Below are positions 1 through 5,370 of a stretch of DNA of 5,405 bases, piece after piece; within the stretch, counting starts at the first letter, position 1, and each line of letters opens with the position of its first letter. The stretch is from Methanothrix sp. Lineage in GTDB: Archaea; Halobacteriota; Methanosarcinia; Methanotrichales; Methanotrichaceae. The stretch is taken from NCBI GenBank assembly GCA_028688175.1, contig JAQTYS010000189.1, positions 1 through 5,405 on the forward strand, read 5' to 3'. The notes beneath the pieces are model-generated. The model was not told the DNA's origin. It saw nothing but the letters and a program-made list of their open reading frames with translations, and made no database searches. The position numbers were made by a program, and so were the translations under genes.

Positions 1-122
1 AGTTAAGCAAAGTATATTTGGTTGAATTAGACGACTGCAATTTGATTTCAGAGGTTCCGAAAAAGTTAGAGATGCTTGATAAGAAAATGGAACTAAATTT
101 ATTCCCTAAAGTGCGGAGTTAA
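1..122 (+). CDS. C-terminal end of an unknown protein (partial)
   Basis: One plus-strand frame is open from the window edge (first whole codon at 3) to a TAA at 120-122, giving 39 residues. The fragment has an amphipathic, soluble, coding-like makeup: it begins LSKVYLVELDDCN, continues through a Lys/Glu/Leu-rich stretch, and ends NLFPKVRS. I see no family motif, membrane segment or cysteine cluster, and I cannot name it. Its stop lies 2 nt before the truncated last CRISPR repeat, so this gene and the minus-strand array converge almost end to end. A chance open frame is possible, since 39 codons is short. The residue pattern and the tight junction make a real gene end the more likely reading. 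Confidence 0.5.
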   Translation, partial: LSKVYLVELDDCNLISEVPKKLEMLDKKMELNLFPKVRS

Positions 123-124
123 GG

Positions 125-142
125 TTCTAAAATCATGGAAAG
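125..142 (-). repeat. Terminal half-repeat of the array
   Basis: These 18 bases match exactly the second half (plus-strand view) of the variant repeat, including its TTCTAAAATC core and final G. The preceding 18 bases (107-124) match the other half at only about five scattered positions, so that half is missing rather than slightly decayed. The break falls at the exact middle of the repeat, inside the hairpin arm, and 2 nt after the stop codon of the left-hand gene. Transcribed leftward, this unit could no longer form the repeat hairpin. Confidence 0.85.
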
Positions 143-288
143 ATAAGTGAGGAATTCCAATTGAATGTAGACCAGATGGAGTTTCAATTGAGCCACGATT
201 CTAAAATCATGGAAAGTCCAAGAAGGTGGGCAAGAGCCCGCCAGCGGTCAATGTTTCAATTGAGCCACGATTCTAAAATCATGGAAAG
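125..288 (-). repeat. Leader-distal block with variant CRISPR repeats
   Basis: The full repeats at 181-216 and 253-288 differ from the main repeat at six positions (plus-strand repeat positions 19, 21, 23, 24, 26 and 36), and the half-repeat at 125-142 carries the variant bases over the part it keeps. On the minus strand the stem becomes CCATGATT / AATCGTGG with loop TTAG. The change at 19 is matched by the change at 26, turning one C-G pair into T-A, so the hairpin survives. Three of the other changes fall in the four-base loop and one at the outer end. Spacers between these units are at 143-180, 217-252 and 289-325. The block looks like a second, related repeat family rather than random decay. 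Confidence 0.92.
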
Positions 289-1907
289 TGAGCGAACCTG
301 CCCCGGCTCGCATCCGCCCGCTCCGGTTTCAATTGAGCCACGACTTTTCAGTCATGGAAATTTTGATGTTTCCGTCCAACTGGTAGTCGATTATCAAAAT
401 GTTTCAATTGAGCCACGACTTTTCAGTCATGGAAATGTGAGTTTTATGAAAAGCATATTGGGACTAAGCCGGGTTTCAATTGAGCCACGACTTTTCAGTC
501 ATGGAAATATTATGTTAAAAATGATACGTTTAGGGTTGTCGATGTTTCAATTGAGCCACGACTTTTCAGTCATGGAAATAGCAGGCGGTGAAGGGGGCCA
601 TGCTCACCACTCCACACAGTTTCAATTGAGCCACGACTTTTCAGTCATGGAAATGCTCATGAAGCAGAAAATCAGCTAACCGCAGCAAATAATGTTTCAA
701 TTGAGCCACGACTTTTCAGTCATGGAAATCAGCCTTGTGCTGATCTTGGCTTGCTGTATGACCAACGGGGTGTTTCAATTGAGCCACGACTTTTCAGTCA
801 TGGAAATAGATTATTCAAAATTGATTCTTCAGTAATGTCCGAAGGGTTTCAATTGAGCCACGACTTTTCAGTCATGGAAATAGATCTTTTCCGGCGGAAT
901 TAAAGCCACCGCCTTAAAAAAGTTTCAATTGAGCCACGACTTTTCAGTCATGGAAATGAAATTGATCGATACAACATCCAGACTCAGAAGTACGTTTCAA
1001 TTGAGCCACGACTTTTCAGTCATGGAAATATGCAATGAGAGAAACTCATTCAATGGATAAATTAACGTTTCAATTGAGCCACGACTTTTCAGTCATGGAA
1101 ATTACGCCTGCATGGCCAACTTTTGCTTTTCGACCTTATGTTTCAATTGAGCCACGACTTTTCAGTCATGGAAATGCCCCATCCAGCGCCAAGGCCATAG
1201 ACGGCCTAAATCCGTTTCAATTGAGCCACGACTTTTCAGTCATGGAAATCTTCTTGTTCAAAAGAATAATATTCCCATTAAGTTCTTGTTTCAATTGAGC
1301 CACGACTTTTCAGTCATGGAAATATGGAGCCGGTAAAGAAATGAAAATAGGGAATTTGTGTTTCAATTGAGCCACGACTTTTCAGTCATGGAAATATAAA
1401 GACTTTCATTATATTTCTGATCAGAAAATAAGTTTCAATTGAGCCACGACTTTTCAGTCATGGAAATTCTCCAATTGTTTTAATTCCTCGTCGGTAAGTT
1501 CGGTTTCAATTGAGCCACGACTTTTCAGTCATGGAAATGCGATCTCTAGCCAGTCCTTAGCTCTCATCCTGCTAAGGTTTCAATTGAGCCACGACTTTTC
1601 AGTCATGGAAATCTACGACACCGACGACATGGAAGCGTTATTAAGAATGGTTTCAATTGAGCCACGACTTTTCAGTCATGGAAATACCGAAGAACAAGAC
1701 CGCGACAGACCTTGAGTTTAAGGGTTTCAATTGAGCCACGACTTTTCAGTCATGGAAATTACTGTGGAGGGTAACGCTGGCTCAGGCGCCTATGTGGTGT
1801 TTCAATTGAGCCACGACTTTTCAGTCATGGAAATGTCGGAGAAATGCTCCGTATCAGTTAACAATGCTTGGGTTTCAATTGAGCCACGACTTTTCAGTCA
1901 TGGAAAT

Positions 1908-2157
1908 GGCCGTCGTTTTTTGGCCTTTACTGCTATCGACAAAGTGATGATTTCCACGAGGTTTGTCAACAATTTAAAAACTGACAAATAGTGATCCCTG
2001 CATTAACACTCGAATCGTCATGCAAAGCCACATCACGAACCTCGCCAACTATACGTAAGTATTTAAGAAGTGCGTATGTCGTCTCGGAAGTTTTCGTAAT
2101 ACTGGGCCGCTCATTAACCCAATTACCTCCCGGACCCACTGGCATCCTTTTGCAGCT
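1908..2157 (-). promoter_or_regulatory. CRISPR leader between cas2 and the array
   Basis: This 250-nt gene-free stretch separates the cas2 stop from the leader-proximal repeat and must hold the promoter of the array and the site that directs new spacer insertion. It is AT-rich around 1960-1990. There a perfect 7-bp inverted repeat (TTTGTCA at 1962-1968, TGACAAA at 1982-1988) flanks an AT-rich core; a further GACAAA is at 1938-1943. On the minus strand a TTGACA, like a bacterial -35 box, is at 1969-1964, but no good -10 follows at 16-18 nt. TTTTTAAATT on the same strand (about 1980-1971) could instead be an archaeal TATA-like element. Next to cas2, arms at 2103-2109 and 2131-2138 can pair with one bulged base. 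There is no U-run, so this is not a convincing terminator. The leader role rests on position and array direction. Confidence 0.8.
1962..1988. promoter_or_regulatory. Inverted repeat in the CRISPR leader
   Basis: TTTGTCA and TGACAAA are perfect reverse complements separated by 13 AT-rich bases, centred about 68 bp from the first repeat. With the extra GACAAA at 1938-1943 there are three copies of the hexamer within about 50 bp. This could be a binding site for a dimeric regulator or a leader-recognition element for integration. The function is inferred; the symmetry is read directly from the sequence. Confidence 0.45.
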
Positions 2158-2460
2158 TTAAACTATAATAATCTTTCCTTCCTGTTCTTTCTTGTCTGCA
2201 TGTACCCCCAGGAATTCAATCCTCTCTTCCACCTTCCCATCCACGGGACCCATATCGATAATCATAATCCTATCCTCATCCTCTGCGATCAGGTCTGTGA
2301 GAACTGCTACCATCTCTACCTTGCCTCGCGCTGTGAGATCGCAGCGAAAAACTGAGTAGTGAACCGGCTCACCAAAGCCTTTCATAGCCCCGTGAACCCT
2401 GCACAGCCTCTTCTTCTCCCTGATGTCATAGCTGACCACAAAATAATTAAGTCCGCTCAA
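2158..2460 (-). CDS. cas2: CRISPR-associated protein Cas2
   Basis: Cas2 is the small dimeric subunit of the Cas1-Cas2 spacer integrase; it bridges two Cas1 dimers and holds the prespacer. The 100-residue product has the usual Cas2 length and ferredoxin-like start. The first strand, YFVVSYDI (residues 6-13), carries the conserved Asp12. VHYSVFRCDL (about 33-42) is the second conserved Cas2 segment, and EDRIMIIDMGPVDG (about 62-75) is a later strand and turn seen in Cas2 proteins of Cas4-Cas1 loci. The start is TTG: it lies 7 nt after a strong GAGGGG, and no ATG upstream in this frame fits the fold. The gene follows cas4-cas1 with a 3-nt gap, so the two are surely co-transcribed and probably translationally coupled. 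It is the last gene before the leader. Confidence 0.96.
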   Translation of the reverse strand: MSGLNYFVVSYDIREKKRLCRVHGAMKGFGEPVHYSVFRCDLTARGKVEMVAVLTDLIAEDEDRIMIIDMGPVDGKVEERIEFLGVHADKKEQEGKIIIV

Positions 2461-2463
2461 ATA

Positions 2464-4170
2464 TTATCCCCTCGAAATAAATGCCGGATATTCTTTCAGC
2501 TCTCCGGAGAGAACTCTCGCCAGGAGGCGTGACTGCACCTCAAGCACTCGCCTGTAGCTCACTTTGTAGCTGAAAATGGGATGAGTGACCTCGGTCTGCA
2601 TCCTGTGCTCATACGCAGCGATAACCTTTCGTTTGGCCTCAGGCATTATGGAGATACCGATGCCCGTTCTGATGAAGTCCTTTGCCGTCAGCTCTTCGTT
2701 GTTGAAGAGGGAGAGCATTGCCGCATCCGCAATAACCGGCCGAAACTCCTCCATCATGTCCAGAGCCAGAGCCGGACGGCCATACCTGGGCTGATGATAA
2801 AAGCCGAGATAGGGCTCAAAGCCCGCCGCCTGAACCGTTGTGAAGAGCTCCTTGGTCAGAACGCCGTAAAGGTAAGAGAGGACCGAATTCACCGGATCGC
2901 GAGGAGGCCTCTTGTTTCGCCCCTCAAAGGAAAAATCCCCCGGATTAGTCTTGAGAAGAGAGCCTAATCGGGAGAAATAGGCTCCGGCGGCTGCACCCTC
3001 AATCCCCAGCAGGATCTGCCGGCGGGAGGCATTCTCAGCATCCTTGGCGAGAGTCGCCAGCGAATCCAGCACCATTTCGGGAACATCTGCGTCATATCTG
3101 CGCAGCCGCATTCTGGAGTTCTCGATCTTCGCAGCTACCATTTTCCTGGCAATAGAAAGCGACTTCCCTTCATCCCCGGCCCACTGGAACTGCTTGATGC
3201 GAAGAAGCACATTCTTATGGCTCATCCCCTGACAGATGCCCAGAAACCAGCCGCCGTGAGAGAAGTGCAGCACAGGCACATTCCTCTGCATCAATTCCAC
3301 CATGGCTGGAGTGGTGATCTCCGCACCACCGTAAAGGCAGACCTTGGAAATTTCCCTGATGCGAGCTTCGCTCACCTTACCCTCTTCATAAGACCAGACC
3401 TCCAGCCGCTCCCCACGCTTTCGCACCGTCTTGCCCTGGCCTACCACGTAAACGGGAACGGCGTCGTCCCGGCTGGCAAGGAGCATTCTGATCTTCTCCT
3501 CCTCAGGCTCGCCTTCCGCCGCCCTCTCCGCCTCCATCTCTCTCAGCAGGTTCACCTCGTCCGGCAGGCAGACGCCCGCCAGGGAGCAGTGCTCGCAGCG
3601 CGCGCTGGCGCGCAGTGGCTGGGGAATCTCGCCTCTCGCCGCCATCATCCTCAGCTTCTCGATCAGCTCTCTGGTCTTTGCCATCAGGGCCGGATCAAAG
3701 GAGACGAAGACCCGCTCCTTGGAGAGGATGTAGTAGATCATGCCGTGCTCGCAAGAAAATCCGTTCTCCTGCAGAGCCAGGCCCTGAGCAGCAAGCTGAA
3801 TCATCTGCGGATCATACCAGCCCGCCGGGCTCTCGTGGGCTTTTCCTCGCTTGTACTCCACCGGCGTTACGCTCTTGCCGTCGCCCTCTAGGAGATCGAT
3901 GCGACAGCACACGCCAGCCTGCGGGGCGGAGAGCGAAACGGATCGGGCGTGAAAGGGCACGAATTCCTCAGGGACTGCGTCTTGTTCTGCGTCCACCCAG
4001 CGGTGCAGAAATCTCCCCTCCGCCAGCTCGGCGCTGTCCTGAAATTCGCCCTGCACAAATTGCAGATAGCAGAGCCTCGGGCAGAAGGCAAAAGCGGCCA
4101 GCATGCTGGCTGGGATCATCTCACGGTCCGCATTATCCGTTAGTTCATCGGTCATGAAAAACACCATCAT
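2464..4170 (-). CDS. cas4-cas1: Cas4-Cas1 fusion protein (prespacer nuclease and integrase)
   Basis: This is one 568-residue chain. The Cas4 part (about 1-205) is a RecB-like nuclease that trims prespacers and reads the PAM: FCPRLCYL holds Cys30, LHRW holds His56, RID holds Asp92, VEYK holds Glu105 and Lys107, and DPQMIQLAAQ (120-129) is the following Gln motif. Cys192, Cys195 and Cys201 with Cys30 form the expected four-cysteine iron-sulfur site. A Glu/Arg-rich linker (about 206-235) leads to the Cas1 integrase (about 236-568). Its N-terminal beta domain includes VCLYGGAEITTPAM (277-290). The active site has Glu391 (GIEGAAAGAYF), His459 (GFYHQPRYGRP) and Glu474, with Asp471, in ALDMMEEFRP. 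All key residues of both enzymes are present, so the protein should be active. Start choice is open: ATG at 4170, 4167 or 4155; the last has a GGTG 6 nt upstream. Such fusions are typical of subtypes I-G and V-B. Confidence 0.97.
   Translation of the reverse strand: MMVFFMTDELTDNADREMIPASMLAAFAFCPRLCYLQFVQGEFQDSAELAEGRFLHRWVDAEQDAVPEEFVPFHARSVSLSAPQAGVCCRIDLLEGDGKSVTPVEYKRGKAHESPAGWYDPQMIQLAAQGLALQENGFSCEHGMIYYILSKERVFVSFDPALMAKTRELIEKLRMMAARGEIPQPLRASARCEHCSLAGVCLPDEVNLLREMEAERAAEGEPEEEKIRMLLASRDDAVPVYVVGQGKTVRKRGERLEVWSYEEGKVSEARIREISKVCLYGGAEITTPAMVELMQRNVPVLHFSHGGWFLGICQGMSHKNVLLRIKQFQWAGDEGKSLSIARKMVAAKIENSRMRLRRYDADVPEMVLDSLATLAKDAENASRRQILLGIEGAAAGAYFSRLGSLLKTNPGDFSFEGRNKRPPRDPVNSVLSYLYGVLTKELFTTVQAAGFEPYLGFYHQPRYGRPALALDMMEEFRPVIADAAMLSLFNNEELTAKDFIRTGIGISIMPEAKRKVIAAYEHRMQTEVTHPIFSYKVSYRRVLEVQSRLLARVLSGELKEYPAFISRG
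2468..2473 (-). promoter_or_regulatory. Ribosome binding site of cas2
   Basis: On the minus strand GAGGGG ends 7 nt before the TTG codon at 2460-2458. It overlaps the last sense codons of cas4-cas1, just before that gene's TAA at 2466-2464. The spacing is ideal and decides the unusual TTG start of cas2. Confidence 0.75.
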
Positions 4171-4179
4171 TTGACTTAC

Positions 4180-4185
4180 AAAGGA
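4180..4185 (+). promoter_or_regulatory. Possible ribosome binding site of the membrane protein gene
   Basis: AAAGGA lies 10 nt before the GTG at 4196. The in-frame ATG at 4220 has no comparable purine-rich stretch upstream. This favours the GTG start, although the spacing is slightly long. Confidence 0.4.
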
Positions 4186-4197
4186 TTAAGTTTAAGT
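4186..4197. repeat. Tandem hexamer TTAAGT x2 in the divergent gap
   Basis: TTAAGT occurs twice back to back, at 4186-4191 and 4192-4197, covering the end of the gap between cas4-cas1 and the membrane protein gene and overlapping that gene's GTG start. It is short enough to be chance. Its position between two divergent genes would suit an operator or part of a promoter. Confidence 0.4.
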
Positions 4198-5248
4198 GCA
4201 ATTTCATGGATTTAATGCTATGGACAATCGCATCCAGCAATCTAGCGACAAACAGTGGCCACTGGGGCCCACCTTCCCTGCCCTGCAAAGTCGGCAGCGC
4301 AATAAGCTCATCCTTAAATATGCATGGCAGCATCAGCGCTTGCAAATATATGTGGCAATTGTATTTATCACATTGGTAATTACTGGAACAATCTTCTGGA
4401 GTGAGCTGCATTTTCCAGCCACCGCATCAGACACTCCGAAGGGTTTTATCGGCTGGCTGATCAATGCCCAGTCTATACTCAGTTTCGGCACACTTCTGGT
4501 AGCCCTCTTCGTCTGGTGGGGAGAGACACAAGAGGACTGGGTTAACAACTTGAGCAAGAAGCTGAGCGTATTCTTCTTTTTCGAGGACCGACCACTCATT
4601 GTATGTCGTTATGTCTGGCTGGCAGGAGCTGATGAAATCAGAACCTGGGGACAGCAAGTGGCTAAACAGGCACAGCCTTCTTCATCAAACCAGCCGAACC
4701 TAGATTTTTACCCTGATGTGGAGACAAGAGAGCCCATTTTGCTTTTAGGGCCGAAAGATGAAGTTTGGAAACACTATTCGGTATGTTTCAGGCTTTCGAA
4801 GTTGAATTCAATTCTTAATGAATACGCTATATTTAGCTGGGATAATGTTCCTGGAAACGATGAAGGTAGACTTAAAGAATTTCTAGAAAAGAGATATAAT
4901 CTTGATTGGGTAAAAAACGCAAAAATTCAAAAAATTAATAAAAATAAGTCTATTGCAGTGTACACTATTGATAATTTTCTTTCATTGAATCTTAACGACG
5001 AGAAAACCGAAGTAACATTTACAATCGATAACATTAGTATTAATAGCTTGATAGCAAAAAAGGAGAAAAGTGACAAGCTAATCATATATTTTGGATGTTG
5101 TAGATACCAAAACCTGGCGGAAATTCAAACCGATCCCAAAGATATTCTCCAGAAAGAGGTCGGCACAGTCTCGGAAGTGGCTGACTGGAAAGCAACTGTC
5201 TCGCAAAAGCTTCCCAGGAAATCACCAGAAATAAAGAAAAAACGATAA
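4196..5248 (+). CDS. Predicted two-helix membrane protein of unknown function beside cas4-cas1
   Basis: I do not recognise a family. From the GTG start the product is 350 residues (342 from ATG 4220). A polar, basic N-terminus (1-50) is followed by a first hydrophobic helix (about 51-68, IYVAIVFITLVITGTIFW), a roughly 20-residue loop, and a second helix (about 89-108, ending ALFVWW). A long soluble region follows (109-350). By the positive-inside rule the basic N-terminus and the C-terminal domain are both likely cytoplasmic. The soluble part opens with a Trp/Phe-rich block: WVNNLSKKLSVFFFFED, then VCRYVWLAGADEIRTWGQQ. It later turns Lys/Asn/Ile-rich and ends in a basic tail (KKKR). No nuclease, nucleotide-binding or CARF/SAVED motif is visible. 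It diverges from cas4-cas1 with only 25 bp between the starts. The second half (about 4790-5110) is far more AT-rich than the first. Linkage to CRISPR function is a positional inference. Confidence 0.75.
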   Translation: MQFHGFNAMDNRIQQSSDKQWPLGPTFPALQSRQRNKLILKYAWQHQRLQIYVAIVFITLVITGTIFWSELHFPATASDTPKGFIGWLINAQSILSFGTLLVALFVWWGETQEDWVNNLSKKLSVFFFFEDRPLIVCRYVWLAGADEIRTWGQQVAKQAQPSSSNQPNLDFYPDVETREPILLLGPKDEVWKHYSVCFRLSKLNSILNEYAIFSWDNVPGNDEGRLKEFLEKRYNLDWVKNAKIQKINKNKSIAVYTIDNFLSLNLNDEKTEVTFTIDNISINSLIAKKEKSDKLIIYFGCCRYQNLAEIQTDPKDILQKEVGTVSEVADWKATVSQKLPRKSPEIKKKR

Positions 5249-5264
5249 TAGAATTACAGCCCCC

Positions 5265-5290
5265 GAAACGCGGCACAGTGGCCGCGCTTC
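5265..5290 (+). terminator. Hairpin after the membrane protein gene, possible terminator
   Basis: CGCGGC (5269-5274) and GCCGCG (5281-5286) form a perfect GC-rich 6-bp stem around the loop ACAGTG. The stem extends, past one A-C mismatch, by three more pairs (GAA 5265-5267 with TTC 5288-5290). It begins 16 nt after the TAA at 5246-5248, where a terminator would be expected. No U-tract follows, so it is not a classical intrinsic terminator. It may only stabilise the mRNA end. Confidence 0.35.
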
Positions 5291-5346
5291 TGGAACTGCT
5301 CCTCCCTCCTGTGATGTAGTTGTTGTTGGGTTATAATCGTTTATCC

Positions 5347-5370
5347 CGAGGCCATAGCATTATGGCATCG
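5347..5370. repeat. Inverted repeat near the right end
   Basis: GCCATA (5351-5356) and TATGGC (5361-5366) are perfect reverse complements around GCAT. After one mismatch the stem extends with CGA (5347-5349) and TCG (5368-5370). A second small inverted pair, GGTG (5383-5386) and CACC (5393-5396), follows. A TATAAT lies just upstream at 5332-5337, without a recognisable -35 box. The stretch 5291-5405 holds no gene I can support, and the window ends before the context is clear. Confidence 0.4.

Larger units (their letters stand above)
125..1907 (-). CRISPR. CRISPR array, 24 full repeats plus one half-repeat, 24 spacers
   Basis: Full 36-nt repeats begin at 181, 253, 326, 401, 473, 544, 619, 694, 772, 846, 922, 994, 1067, 1140, 1214, 1288, 1360, 1432, 1503, 1577, 1650, 1724, 1799 and 1872. 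A half-repeat lies at 125-142. Spacers are 35-42 nt (mostly 36-39), all different. The 22 repeats from 326 on look identical to one another; those at 181 and 253 are a variant. Read on the minus strand, the repeat starts ATTTCC, forms an 8-bp hairpin (CCATGACT, loop GAAA, AGTCGTGG) and ends CTCAATTGAAAC. The last eight bases, ATTGAAAC, are the common crRNA 5' tag. The opposing G and T bases within the stem pair as G-U only in minus-strand RNA; in plus-strand RNA they would be a C-A mismatch. Transcription is therefore leftward, with the leader on the right and the oldest spacers on the left. The subtype cannot be fixed from the repeat alone. Confidence 0.98.

Noticed and set aside
151..165. 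TTCCAATTGAA in the oldest spacer, resembling the TTTCAATTGAG of the repeat
   Set aside because: The match is short and centred on the palindrome CAATTG, and the surrounding spacer has normal length, so no hidden repeat is needed.
1908..1925. GGCC-flanked T-run next to the first repeat as a terminator
   Set aside because: The stem would be only 4 bp, and the T-run lies within the loop rather than after the stem.
161..1991. Long plus-strand reading frames across the CRISPR array
   Set aside because: They are translations of the repeats, recurring as QLSHDFSVMEI and SIEPRLFSHGN in alternating frames, and have no independent coding signal.
2581..4157. Several plus-strand frames opposite cas4-cas1, up to 224 codons
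   Set aside because: They lie antisense to a gene whose catalytic residues are all present, and their proteins are Arg/Ser/Pro-rich shadows with no recognisable motif.
4171..4176. TTGACT as a -35 box for the membrane protein gene
   Set aside because: No -10-like hexamer lies 16-18 nt downstream, and transcription from there would begin at or after the proposed start codon.
4145..4657. Minus-strand frames opposite the membrane protein gene, including one overlapping the start of cas4-cas1
   Set aside because: They conflict with the better-supported plus-strand frame with its two membrane helices, and show no ribosome site or family motif.
5295..5315. Strong AGGAGG-like ribosome site on the minus strand (complement of CTCCCTCCT)
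   Set aside because: No start codon follows at usable spacing; the first GTG downstream on that strand is more than 20 nt away.
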